64,000 nucleotides of DNA from the NCBI GenBank assembly GCA_963814905.1, contig CAWFEM010000013.1, forward strand, positions 434,001 to 498,000, written 5' to 3'. The notes under the pieces were generated by a model. It searched no databases and was not told where the DNA came from. It worked only from the letters and a program-made list of their open reading frames with translations. This document shows, one piece after another, positions 43,632 to 51,852 of this stretch. The position numbers and the translations under genes are program-made. Origin of the DNA: DASWJZ01 sp963814905 (GTDB taxonomy: Bacteria; Pseudomonadota; Alphaproteobacteria; Rhizobiales; Afifellaceae). Position 1 is the first letter of the stretch; each line of letters opens with the position of its first letter.

Positions 43632-44534
43632 ATGGCCAAGACGAAAGTCGGCTTCATCGGCCTCGGCCTGATGGGTCACGGCATGGCGAAGAACATTCTT
43701 CAGAAGGGCAACGACCTTCTCGTCATGGCGCACAAGAACCGCGCGCCGATCGAAGCGCTCGTCAAAATGGGCGCCAAGGAGGTGAAATCGGCGGCCGAGA
43801 TGGCCGGCGAAGCCGAAATTATCGTGATCTGCGTCACCGGCAGCCGGGAAGTGGAAGCCGTCGTGCGCGGCGAGACGGGCATCAAGGCAGGCGCCAAGCC
43901 CGGCCTCATGATCATCGATTCCTCCACGGCCGATCCGGTCTCGACCGCCGCGCTCGCCGCGGAGCTTGAAGCGGTTGGCATCACGCTTGTCGACGCGCCG
44001 CTCTCCCGCACGCCGAAAGAGGCGGAAGCGGGCACGCTCGATGTCATGGTCGGCGCGTCGGACGAGGCCTTCGCCAAGGCGAAGCCGATCATCGACTGCT
44101 TCGCGGGAAAGATCGTGCATGTCGGCCCGGTCGGCGCCGGCCACACGATGAAACTTCTCAACAACTTCGTCTCGATCAGCTACGCGGCGATCTATTCGGA
44201 GGCGATGGCGCTCGGGAAGCGCGTCGGCGTCGGACCGAAGCAGTTCCACGCCGTCATCGGCGGCGGGCGCATGAGCTGCGGCTTCTACGAGACGTTCATG
44301 AAATATGTCGTGGAGCGTGACCGCGACGCCCACAAGTTCACGATCAAGAACGCCCACAAGGACATGCGCTATCTGATGAATCTCGCCAACGCGGCGGGCT
44401 CGGCGAATGTCGTCGCGCCAGTCGTGAAGGGCTACCTGGCGAGCGCGGAGGCGATGGGCAAAGGCGGCGACTACCTGCCGATGCTGTCGGACCATATCGC
44501 CGGCCTGAACGGCGTCGACCTCTCTAAGGGCTAG
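43632..44534 (+). CDS. beta-hydroxyacid dehydrogenase (3-hydroxyisobutyrate dehydrogenase family)
   Basis: NAD(P)-dependent oxidoreductase of 300 residues. The N-terminal Rossmann motif KVGFIGLGLMGHGMAKN fits NAD(P) binding. The substrate motif is DSSTADPVSTAALAAELEAV, the second signature DAPLSRTPKEAEAGTLDVMV, and the catalytic lysine lies in GAGHTMKLLNNFVSI. DAPLSRTPKEA differs from the DAPVSGG of classical HIBADH and is closer to a subgroup of unknown substrate. Start ATG with AGAGGAAAAAGAGC upstream. Stand-alone gene. Confidence 0.92.
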   Translation: MAKTKVGFIGLGLMGHGMAKNILQKGNDLLVMAHKNRAPIEALVKMGAKEVKSAAEMAGEAEIIVICVTGSREVEAVVRGETGIKAGAKPGLMIIDSSTADPVSTAALAAELEAVGITLVDAPLSRTPKEAEAGTLDVMVGASDEAFAKAKPIIDCFAGKIVHVGPVGAGHTMKLLNNFVSISYAAIYSEAMALGKRVGVGPKQFHAVIGGGRMSCGFYETFMKYVVERDRDAHKFTIKNAHKDMRYLMNLANAAGSANVVAPVVKGYLASAEAMGKGGDYLPMLSDHIAGLNGVDLSKG

Positions 44535-45009
44535 CTCGGGTCACCTCGCGTTGTGCCGTTTTGGAGCAAATTCGTTAACCCACCAGAAGCTGCGCCGCGC
44601 GAAACACACCCGCTGTGGCGACCGCTTAGTGGCCGGGCGTCGCGGCACCCCAACATGCGGTGAGAACAGGCCCGGAATATCCACAAGCTCGCCGATTCGT
44701 CGCCGCTTCGTTCCCGCCATGGACCGCTTCTGAAGAGCGCGCCAACAGTTGCCGCATCGGTCTTAGGTAACGGGAAACCATGTTGGACGCTGCGGCCTGC
44801 AGTCGGCGCCGCGATCGCCTCGGCTTATCGTTTCGACGACGCGCCGTTTCCCGCCGTGTCGCGGGCGGGGGTGTTGCAGGCCGGGCACAGACTCGGAAAA
44901 TGCTTCACCGACAGGGAGATGGGCAGGACTCTGCAATCTCGTTCGTGTAGAAACTTTCCTGACGCGTTGCCGTAAGGCGCGCGGGAATTGAACCAGAATC
45001 TGACTTATT
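44535..45009. other. long intergenic region without a recognisable gene
   Basis: About 475 bases between the dehydrogenase stop and the hairpin pair at 45010. Only short open frames with no RBS or family motif are present on either strand. Because an intrinsic terminator lies at 45030-45059 with no open frame leading to it, part of 44850-45009 may be transcribed as a small RNA, but no promoter is convincing. Confidence 0.5.
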
Positions 45010-45059
45010 CCGATCGGGGGGCGATCGGAGGGGCGGCCTCAGCCGCCCCTTCTTTTTTT
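45010..45059 (+). terminator. double hairpin with intrinsic terminator
   Basis: A first hairpin (CCGATCG, GGGGG loop, CGATCGG; 45010-45028) is followed directly by GGGGCGGC-CTCA-GCCGCCCC (45030-45049) and the tract TTCTTTTTTT. This is a strong Rho-independent terminator for rightward transcription. No gene ends here: the nearest rightward stop is 475 bases upstream. It may therefore end a small RNA or an attenuated transcript. Confidence 0.85.
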
Positions 45060-45204
45060 CCGTCCCTTTTTCCGCGCCCTTTCATTCCGCCTCCCCGCCC
45101 CGGCTCAGATTTCGCTTGCATTCTCAAGGCGAAGCACATAGATCGCGCCTTGCCCAAATTCGCACGTGCCTGTGGTCGCTCCGCTCAGCGGGCCGCGACT
45201 TAAA

Positions 45205-45480
45205 GCAACGACGGTGGCGGGCTTTTTTGGTCTCTACCGGCCCTCCAAAGGCCGGCGACACTGAAGAGGCACACACTCTCATTGCCGGACGTGCGGATCG
45301 GGACTTTCCCCGCTCCAAGCGATGGCTCACGAGGCACGGATATCTGTCCGTTCCGAGGAGCCTTTCGGCGCGAACCACCCGGCCTTTCGCCGGTTGGGGG
45401 ATCCAGGGGCTGCCGACCCGTTTCCATCGCGGGGCGCGCGGCTGACGCAGGACTCCCGGGCTGCAACGCTTGGAAACGGG
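45205..45480 (+). ncRNA. structured 5' leader of the ornithine decarboxylase gene, candidate speF motif
   Basis: The 280 bases before the decarboxylase can form several hairpins, e.g. CCGGCC-ctccaaa-GGCCGG (45237-45255), ACGGA-tatctg-TCCGT and CCGGC-ctttc-GCCGG, and include a GGCTTTTTTGGTCTCT stretch. In alphaproteobacteria a structured RNA class called speF (Rfam) lies upstream of ornithine decarboxylase genes and is thought to regulate them. I infer membership from gene context and structure only and cannot align it to the consensus. Confidence 0.4.
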
Positions 45481-45492
45481 GAATCTCGCCCG

Positions 45493-46641
45493 ATGATGAC
45501 CGACCGCATCCGCTCGTTCCTGAACGAGCGACGACCCGACGGCCCCTGCCTCGTGGTCGACCTCGAAATCGTCCGCAAGAACTACGAAGCCTTCGCCCGC
45601 GTCATGCCGGACAGCCGCATCTTCTACGCGGTGAAGGCCAATCCGGCGCCGGAGATCCTGAACCTCCTCGCCTCGCTCGGCTCCTCCTTCGACGCCGCCT
45701 CCGTTGCCGAAATCGAGATGGTGCTCGCAACCGGCGCAACGCCGGAGCGCATCTCCTACGGCAACACCATCAAGAAGGAGCGCGATATCGCCCGCGCGTT
45801 TGAGCTGGGCGTCAGGCTCTTCGCCGTCGACTGCGTGGAAGAGGTGGAGAAGATCGCGCGCGTCGCCCCCGGCTCCAAGGTCTTCTGCCGCATCCTGACC
45901 GACGGCGCGGGCGCCGAGTGGCCGCTTTCACGGAAGTTCGGCTGCGTCGCCAACGAAGCGGTCGACGTGCTCGCGCATGCTGCCGGCCTCGGCCTCGCGC
46001 CGCACGGCGTTTCCTTTCATGTCGGCTCGCAGCAGACCGATCTCAAAGCCTGGAACCGGGCTCTCAGCGACGCGGCGAGCGTCTTCCGCGCCGCCTCGGA
46101 GCGCGGCATCCAGCTTCAGATGCTCAATCTCGGCGGCGGCTTCCCCACCCGCTATCTGAAGGACGTGCCGGCTGCCGACGACTACGGCCGCGCGATCTTC
46201 CGCGGCCTGCGCCGCCATTTCGGCAACCGCATCCCGGAGACGATCATCGAGCCCGGCCGCGGCATGGTCGGCGACGCCGGGGTCCTGAAGGCCGAGGTCG
46301 TCCTCATCTCGAAAAAGTCGCGCGGAGACACGCTGCGCTGGGTCTATCTCGATGTCGGCAAGTTCGGCGGCCTGGCGGAGACGATGGACGAGGCGATCCG
46401 CTATCCGATCCGCACGCGCCACGACGCGGGCGTTGGCGTGGAGACCGCGACCGGGCCTTGCGTCGTCGCCGGCCCGACCTGCGATTCCATGGACGTGCTC
46501 TACGAGAAGGTGCCCTACGATCTGCCGCTCTCGCTGACGATCGGCGACGAGGTGCTGATCGAAGGCACGGGCGCCTATACGACGACCTATTCGGCGGTCG
46601 CCTTCAACGGCTTCGCGCCGCTCGCCTCCTATGTGATCTGA
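45493..46641 (+). CDS. ornithine (or lysine/ornithine) decarboxylase, fold III PLP enzyme
   Basis: Converts ornithine to putrescine (some homologues also take lysine). The 382-residue product is an alanine-racemase-fold decarboxylase. The PLP lysine is in RIFYAVKANPAPEILN near residue 45, the phosphate motif is LNLGGGFPTRYL, the cofactor glutamate EPGRGMVGDAG, and the second active-site Cys/Asp GPTCDSMDVLYEK. ATGATG at 45493 offers two adjacent starts, and the second may be used. Upstream lies a long structured leader; downstream are a hairpin (46643-46668) and a LysE-type exporter. A paralogue lies at 48520. Confidence 0.92.
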   Translation: MMTDRIRSFLNERRPDGPCLVVDLEIVRKNYEAFARVMPDSRIFYAVKANPAPEILNLLASLGSSFDAASVAEIEMVLATGATPERISYGNTIKKERDIARAFELGVRLFAVDCVEEVEKIARVAPGSKVFCRILTDGAGAEWPLSRKFGCVANEAVDVLAHAAGLGLAPHGVSFHVGSQQTDLKAWNRALSDAASVFRAASERGIQLQMLNLGGGFPTRYLKDVPAADDYGRAIFRGLRRHFGNRIPETIIEPGRGMVGDAGVLKAEVVLISKKSRGDTLRWVYLDVGKFGGLAETMDEAIRYPIRTRHDAGVGVETATGPCVVAGPTCDSMDVLYEKVPYDLPLSLTIGDEVLIEGTGAYTTTYSAVAFNGFAPLASYVI

Positions 46642-46642
46642 T

Positions 46643-46668
46643 CAGGGGGCGGGGGCGCACGCCCCCTG
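46643..46668 (+). terminator. hairpin after the decarboxylase gene
   Basis: CAGGGGGCG pairs with CGCCCCCTG around an eight-base loop, one base after the stop codon TGA. No T tract follows, so termination would be weak. It may instead protect the mRNA 3' end. Confidence 0.4.
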
Positions 46669-46699
46669 CCCTTGCACATGCGCCGGCCACGGCATATCG

Positions 46700-46714
46700 G
46701 TCAGTCATACTGAC
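46700..46714. promoter_or_regulatory. perfect inverted repeat upstream of the LysE-type gene
   Basis: GTCAGT-CAT-ACTGAC, 13 bases before the start codon. Its size and symmetry fit a dimeric repressor operator (GntR- or Lrp-like), but no regulator gene is adjacent. Confidence 0.35.
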
Positions 46715-46726
46715 TTATGTGCCGTC

Positions 46727-47317
46727 ATGCCGTTCGATGCCCTCTTCGCCTTCACGATTTTCGCCGTCGTGACCACCGTCACGCCGGGGCCGAACAACGT
46801 GATGCTGACGGCGACCGGCGCGAATGTCGGGATTCGCCGCGGCCTGCCGCACCTTTTCGGCGTCGCCTTCGGCTTTGCGTTCATGCTGGCGCTCCTGACG
46901 GTGACGGTCGGGACGGCGCTCGCCCACAGCCCGCGCGCGCTGCTGGTGCTGCGTGTTGCCGGCGTCGCCGTGCTTCTGTGGCTTTCCTGGAAGATCGCGA
47001 CGGCGGGGCGGAGCAAAGCGGCGACGCGCGAGCGGCCGATCGGCTTCTTCGACGCCGTGCTCTTCCAGTGGGTCAACCCGAAGGCCTGGCTGATCTGCGC
47101 GAGCGCGGTGAGCTTCATCCAGGTGGACGGGCCGCCGCCGATTGCGCAAGCGGCGCTCTTCGGCGCGATCGAGGTCGTGGTCGGCGTGCCGTGCATGCTT
47201 CTTTGGCTCAGCTTCGGCGCGGCGATGCAGCGGCTGCTGCGCACCGATCGCACGCTGCGCATCTTCAATATCGCGATGGGACTGCTGCTCGCGGCGACCG
47301 TGCCGATGCTTTTCTAG
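46727..47317 (+). CDS. LysE/RhtB family amino-acid exporter
   Basis: A 196-residue membrane protein with six predicted spans. The family signature TPGPNNVMLTATGANVGIRR is at residues 19-38, followed by LPHLFGVAFGFAFMLALLTV. The loop motif FDAVLFQWVNPKAW is present near residue 105. Family members export lysine, threonine, homoserine and related compounds. The place between two ornithine/lysine decarboxylase genes makes basic amino acids or polyamines the likeliest substrate, but this is inference. Its 3' end overlaps the convergent gene at 47265. Confidence 0.88.
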   Translation: MPFDALFAFTIFAVVTTVTPGPNNVMLTATGANVGIRRGLPHLFGVAFGFAFMLALLTVTVGTALAHSPRALLVLRVAGVAVLLWLSWKIATAGRSKAATRERPIGFFDAVLFQWVNPKAWLICASAVSFIQVDGPPPIAQAALFGAIEVVVGVPCMLLWLSFGAAMQRLLRTDRTLRIFNIAMGLLLAATVPMLF

Positions 47318-47972
47318 TTCCGACGCGGGAAACCCGCAGCGCTGATGGAAGCGATGCGAAGTTCCGCGCGGGCGGCAGCGACACGGACAGGAGCTTCGGA
47401 TCCTGGACCAGATCGTACTCCTTGACCGGCGTCGGATCGGTGATCGTCACGCGGAATGAGGCCGCGGCGTCGGGGTCGACGGAACCGTCGTGGAATTCGA
47501 TGCGGTCGGCCGGCTCGAACAGACGATCGTTCTTCATGAACGTATCGGAGGCGACGTCGGGCGGCTCGGCGGCGAACTGCTTGAAGGAGAGGCCGTCGCC
47601 GTAGTCGCTTGGCTTGCCGAGCACTTCCTGGAGTTCAAGCTCGAAACCGCCCCAGACACGGCGCGAGCGATTGACGACCTCCTTGACGAGGGTGAGCTGC
47701 GACTGCCCGATCCAGCGCCTTTGCGGATCCTGGAGACGAATGACGAGCGTGACGGGCGCGACGTCGATCAGTTCCTCGCGCACGACGATCGGGTCGTCTG
47801 CCGTGCCGGTACCCGACGCGGAGAGGAGACGGAAGCCGCCGAGCTCGTCGGAGAAGCTGTAGCCGCCGGTGGAGAATTCCGCCGCATCCGTCGGCGCTCC
47901 GAACAGCGCCGCAGCGAGCATCGCTGCGACCGCCATCGACGCCGGCAAACTGGAGCGCGATCTCTTCGGCAT
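47265..47972 (-). CDS. exported protein of unknown function
   Basis: A 235-residue protein with a signal peptide (MAVAAMLAAALFGAPTDAAE) and a beta-rich mature part: FSTGGYSFSDELGGFRLLSA, then DDPIVVREELIDVAPVTLVI. The last 30-35 residues (NFASLPSALRVSRVGTRKASA...) are basic, of low complexity, and overlap the end of the convergent exporter by 53 bases. This suggests the ancestral stop codon was lost and the tail extended. No family recognised. Confidence 0.72.
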   Translation of the reverse strand: MPKRSRSSLPASMAVAAMLAAALFGAPTDAAEFSTGGYSFSDELGGFRLLSASGTGTADDPIVVREELIDVAPVTLVIRLQDPQRRWIGQSQLTLVKEVVNRSRRVWGGFELELQEVLGKPSDYGDGLSFKQFAAEPPDVASDTFMKNDRLFEPADRIEFHDGSVDPDAAASFRVTITDPTPVKEYDLVQDPKLLSVSLPPARNFASLPSALRVSRVGTRKASARSPRAAVPSRY

Positions 47973-48039
47973 TCCTCACCTTTCGCGCGAGCCTGCCTGA
48001 GCGCCCTGAGCGATACAAGCGAGCCGCCTGCGAGCAGCG

Positions 48040-48507
48040 TCATGTGCTGCGGGGATTTTCCGGATAGGGCGTTCCGTCGCGATGCAGGTATCGGGCGTCT
48101 TCCACCTTCATATCGATGTCGGCGTAGTACGCCGCGTCGCCGGGTAGCCGGCTGCCGACCTCAAGGATCAGCGCATCACCCGACGAACGGTTCTGGAAAC
48201 AATGGCCGTCGGGATCGCCCGCTTTGAAGCCGGCGCAGTCGCCCGCCTTGAGAACCTCCTCCCCGGCATCCGTGACCAGCACCACCTCGCCTTCCAACAC
48301 ATAGACGAACTCGTCCCCCTTCGTGTGCCAGTGCCGCTGGCTCGACCAGGCGCCGGGTGGCAGGCGGCAGAGATTGACGCCGAACTGATCGAGCCCGGCA
48401 GCGTCGCCGAGCCTGGTGCGGCTCCGCGCCCGGCACGGCTCATCGAAAGGCGGCGGATAGAGCGTGCCGCGAACCACCGGCGCGGCGGCCATGTCGATCT
48501 TCTTCAT
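48040..48507 (-). CDS. cupin domain protein
   Basis: A 155-residue single-domain cupin. The first metal motif reads HWHTKGDEFVYVLEGEVVLV, with two His and a Glu; the second is GDPDGHCFQNRSS with the last His. The C-terminal part is DMKVEDARYLHRDGTPYPEN, which matches a group of cupins annotated as probably interacting with sugars or as uncharacterised. Its stop and start positions place it 12 bases after the second decarboxylase gene, so the two are probably co-transcribed. Confidence 0.87.
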   Translation of the reverse strand: MKKIDMAAAPVVRGTLYPPPFDEPCRARSRTRLGDAAGLDQFGVNLCRLPPGAWSSQRHWHTKGDEFVYVLEGEVVLVTDAGEEVLKAGDCAGFKAGDPDGHCFQNRSSGDALILEVGSRLPGDAAYYADIDMKVEDARYLHRDGTPYPENPRST

Positions 48508-48519
48508 TCTCCTCCCCCG

Positions 48520-49701
48520 CTAATCCGCCATGGTCTCGATCGTGGCGAAGCCCTCGCCGCCCTCCGCCGTCTCGAATGGCGTCGTCACCTCCACGAAGGT
48601 GTCGGGATAAAAGCCGTTGAAGCGCGTGCGGAGCGCCAGGCTGTAGGCGCCGATGTGCCCGATCTCGATCCAGTCGCCGGTATCGACGGTTTCCGGAAGC
48701 CAGAATGGGCGCGACAGGATGTCGACGGAGTCGCAAGTCGCGCCGCAGACGCGGAACGGCACGAGCTTCTCACCATCGCCCGCGCGGCGCCGCCGGGCCG
48801 GGTCGTGGATGAGGCGCGCGGGCAACGTGATCTTGCCGGTCCAGGAATCGGAGAGCGAGCCCCAGATGCCGTCATTGATGTAGAGGCGGCGCCCCTTCTT
48901 CAGGAGCACGCGCACGATGACGGAAAGCGACCGCGCGACGATGACGCGCCCGGGCTCGGCGATCAGCGGCACGTCGAAGAATCCCCATTCCTCGATCGAC
49001 GCGCGGATCGCCGCCATGAGATTCGGCAGGTCCGGCATCGCACGCTTGGCGCGTTTCGGATCGTGTCCGTAAGGCGCGGGAAAGCCGCCGCCGATGTCGA
49101 GACCCGCAAGCGCGACTCCGGCGCGGTTCCGGACCCAGTCGGCGGAAGCAAGGGCGCGCTGATAGACTTCCGGATCCTCGATCTGGCTGCCGACATGAAA
49201 GCAAAGGCCGGCGCGAAAGCCGATCCTGTGGATGCGCTCCAGAAGCTCCACCGCGTGCGAGGGTGCAGCGCCGAACTTCTTCGACAGCTCGTAGGCGGCG
49301 GAGCCCTTGGTCTGCAGGCGCACGAAGAGCGTGATCTCGGTCGGGTCGAGATCGAGCGCGCGGACGATGCGCAGGAGCTTCGCGATCTCGTCCTCGTGGT
49401 CGAGCGAAAGCACGCGGATGCCGTAGTCTTCGAAGGCGAGCCTTATGTCGGACTGCGCCTTGACCGGATGCATGTAGATGAGCTCCGCATCCGGCACGAC
49501 GGAGCGCACGGCCTGAAACTCGCCCGGGCTCGCAACATCGAAGGCCCTGATCCCCGCATCCGACAAAGTGCGCAGCACGAGCGGCTCGCCGTTCGTCTTC
49601 ACTGCGTAGGCGGTCTTGCCGGGGAATGCCTTCACGAAAGCTTTTGCATCCTCCGATAGCACCGAAGGACGGAAGCAATAGATCGGCGAATCGGGGCGCA
49701 A
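48520..49701 (-). CDS. second ornithine/lysine-type decarboxylase, fold III PLP enzyme
   Basis: A 393-residue paralogue of the enzyme at 45493. The PLP lysine is in GKTAYAVKTNGEPLVLRTL, followed by YMHPVKAQSDIRLAFEDYGI, the phosphate motif LDIGGGFPAPYG, EPGRVIVARSLSVIV and the active-site CGATCDSVDILSRPF. It starts MRPDSPIYCFRPSVLSEDAK, without the basic N-terminus of the other copy. The two are only distantly alike, so substrate preferences probably differ. Another option is decarboxylation of a related amino acid such as diaminopimelate derivatives, but the CxTCDSxD motif supports ODC/LDC. Coupled to a cupin gene. Confidence 0.88.
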   Translation of the reverse strand: MRPDSPIYCFRPSVLSEDAKAFVKAFPGKTAYAVKTNGEPLVLRTLSDAGIRAFDVASPGEFQAVRSVVPDAELIYMHPVKAQSDIRLAFEDYGIRVLSLDHEDEIAKLLRIVRALDLDPTEITLFVRLQTKGSAAYELSKKFGAAPSHAVELLERIHRIGFRAGLCFHVGSQIEDPEVYQRALASADWVRNRAGVALAGLDIGGGFPAPYGHDPKRAKRAMPDLPNLMAAIRASIEEWGFFDVPLIAEPGRVIVARSLSVIVRVLLKKGRRLYINDGIWGSLSDSWTGKITLPARLIHDPARRRRAGDGEKLVPFRVCGATCDSVDILSRPFWLPETVDTGDWIEIGHIGAYSLALRTRFNGFYPDTFVEVTTPFETAEGGEGFATIETMAD

Positions 49702-49916
49702 AGAGAGCGCCGCGCGCCGTCCGGAATCAAACGTATCGATTAGATGGCCTCCTTATCGATGAGATCACTTGTAACACGCTCGGCCGACTTACGGCGACCG
49801 TCGCTAGTAGACTGATAAAACGCAACAATTCTGGCAGAAGGGCTTGTCGGATTCGGCTTTCGTGGTAATTTTTCGCCGCCCAAAACGGGACGCCAATAAC
49901 GATAATGGAGGAGGAA

Positions 49917-51170
49917 ATGAGAGCATTCTTGTTTGCGTCTACGGCGGCTGTCGCGCTTGCCTTGGCAGGCCCGGTCCAGGCCCAGGATAACATGCAGAAG
50001 TTGGAGGCCATGCAGGCGACTGGTACGGGGTCGGACGCGTTCGGCTACGTACCGCAGAACGACGATTACGCGGCGCAGCTTCGCAAGAATCTCGAGCAGA
50101 TCAAGCTCCCGGCCGGCTTCAAGATCAATCTCTACGCTGTCGTCCCCGATGCCCGCCACATGGCGGTCGGGCCGCAAGGCGTGGTGACCTTCGTCGGCAC
50201 ACGCAAGGACGCCGTTTGGTCGGTAACCGACCGCAACAAGGACGGAACCGCGGACGAAGTGAAGCGCTTCGCGCCCTCGCTCACCTTCGCCATTCCGAAC
50301 GGCGTGTGCTTCTCCAAGGACGGCTTCCTCTACATCGCCGAACGCAATCGCATCCGCGTCTTCCCGGCCGCGGAGTTCTTCTATGAGAGCCCCGACGTGG
50401 CAGTCGGCGACGTGGTGGCGGAAGGCGAGCTCATTCCCGGCGCCGACGAGTCGTACAATCACACTGCGCGCGTCTGCAAGGTCGGGCCGGACAAGAAGCT
50501 CTACGTGGAGGTCGGCCAGCCCTTCAACGTCCCGCCCCCCGACAAGCAGGAGGAGTTCAAGCAGCTCGGGATCGGCGGCATCATCCGCATGAACCAGGAC
50601 GGCAGCGACCGGGAGATCTATGCCGATGGCATGCGCAATCCGGTCGGCATGGATTTCGATCCCGCGACCGGCGATCTGTGGGCGAACGACAATCAGGTCG
50701 ACGGCATGGGCGACGACATCCCGCCGGGCGAACTGAATCACATCACCGCGATGGGCCAGAATTTCGGCTTCCCGTGGTACGGCGGCGGCAGCACCCGCAC
50801 GAACGAGTACAAGGACAGCGAGCCGCCTGCAGACGCAGTGCCGCCGGTTGTCGAGCGTGTCGCGCACGCCGCCGATCTCGGCCTGCTGTTCTACAACGGG
50901 AACATGTTCCCCAATCGCTACAAGCACGGCGTCATCAGCACGCAACACGGCTCGTGGAACCGCACGGTGCCGGTGGGCGCGCGGGTTCTGTTCACGCCGA
51001 TCAACGACGACGGAACGGCGGGACCTGAGGAAGAGCTCGCCGCCGGATGGCTGACCTCGAACGGCGAATATATCGGCCGTCCGGTCGGGCTCGCCATGCT
51101 GCGTGACGGCTCGGTGCTCGTCTCCGACGATTTCGCCGGAGCGGTATATCGCATCTCCTACGGACAGTGA
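49917..51170 (+). CDS. PQQ-dependent sugar (sorbosone-type) dehydrogenase
   Basis: Periplasmic quinoprotein of 417 residues. ATG 49917 follows GGAGGAGGAA and begins a signal peptide (MRAFLFASTAAVALALAGPV, cleavage near QAQ). The six-bladed soluble glucose/sorbosone dehydrogenase propeller shows PNGVCFSKDGFLYIAERNRI, VGQPFNVPPPDKQEEFKQLG, GMRNPVGMDFDPATGDLWAN and RPVGLAMLRDGSVLVSDDFA. Family enzymes oxidise aldoses or sorbosone with PQQ and pass electrons to cytochrome c. The next gene encodes such a cytochrome. Whether the strain makes PQQ cannot be judged here. Confidence 0.9.
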   Translation: MRAFLFASTAAVALALAGPVQAQDNMQKLEAMQATGTGSDAFGYVPQNDDYAAQLRKNLEQIKLPAGFKINLYAVVPDARHMAVGPQGVVTFVGTRKDAVWSVTDRNKDGTADEVKRFAPSLTFAIPNGVCFSKDGFLYIAERNRIRVFPAAEFFYESPDVAVGDVVAEGELIPGADESYNHTARVCKVGPDKKLYVEVGQPFNVPPPDKQEEFKQLGIGGIIRMNQDGSDREIYADGMRNPVGMDFDPATGDLWANDNQVDGMGDDIPPGELNHITAMGQNFGFPWYGGGSTRTNEYKDSEPPADAVPPVVERVAHAADLGLLFYNGNMFPNRYKHGVISTQHGSWNRTVPVGARVLFTPINDDGTAGPEEELAAGWLTSNGEYIGRPVGLAMLRDGSVLVSDDFAGAVYRISYGQ

Positions 51171-51226
51171 TCGATCCGGGGCCACGGCGAACCGCCGTGG
51201 CCCTCACCCCTCTCGGAGCCATCTCG

Positions 51227-51556
51227 ATGATTCGTTTTGCTGTCCGGTTCGCCGCGCTGGCCGTGCTCACGCTTTCGACAGGCCACGCGGTCGCGGCGGA
51301 CGCCGCCGCCGGCAAGCAGAAGGCCTCCATGTGCGCCGTCTGCCACGGGCTGAACGGGATCGCGAAGAACCCTGACGCGCCCAATCTCGCCGGGGACAAC
51401 GCGAACTATCTGATCAAGCAGCTCAACGCCTTCAAAAAGGGCGTCCGCAAGGACCCGCAAATGTCTATCATCGCGGGCAGTCTGAGCGATGAGGACATCG
51501 CGAATCTCGCCGCCTGGTATTCCAGCCTGAAGGTGACCGTGGAGATGCCGGAATAG
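51227..51556 (+). CDS. cytochrome c, class I, partner of the PQQ dehydrogenase
   Basis: A 109-residue exported cytochrome. The signal peptide is RFAALAVLTLSTGHAVAA, the heme site CAVCHG lies near residue 36 of the precursor, and the axial methionine is probably in KDPQMSIIAGSLSDEDIANL. ATG 51227 is chosen; the frame is open upstream across a strong hairpin (51180-51202, stem GGCCACGGCG/CGCCGTGGCC), which may tune expression relative to the dehydrogenase. Confidence 0.93.
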   Translation: MIRFAVRFAALAVLTLSTGHAVAADAAAGKQKASMCAVCHGLNGIAKNPDAPNLAGDNANYLIKQLNAFKKGVRKDPQMSIIAGSLSDEDIANLAAWYSSLKVTVEMPE

Positions 51557-51852
51557 GCGGCTTCCGCCGCGCCGGCCGGCGGTCTTCACCGCCCCGAAAA
51601 GTCCCGGAAATCTACCGCCCGAACGCGCAAAAGGCGCGGCCGGCCGGGATTTCGAAAGTGCAGCACGGGTTGGGGCTTGTGGAGGAATTATCCGGACCGG
51701 TATTTCGTGGTTAAGGGATTGATAAAATTGGTTAAAACTGAGATCAAACTTTGCCCCGGCCTGGAACCTTTTGCAGTGCATCACATATTTTGTGTTCTGG
51801 TTGCGCCACTTTGGCGTTAATATGCGGCCACGAAGCAGAGGGAGGCCACCCG

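Noticed and set aside
44551..45203. Small rightward open frames of 60-70 codons
   Set aside because: No RBS, no membrane or signal motif, and codon usage unlike the neighbours. The region is better explained as non-coding with a terminator.
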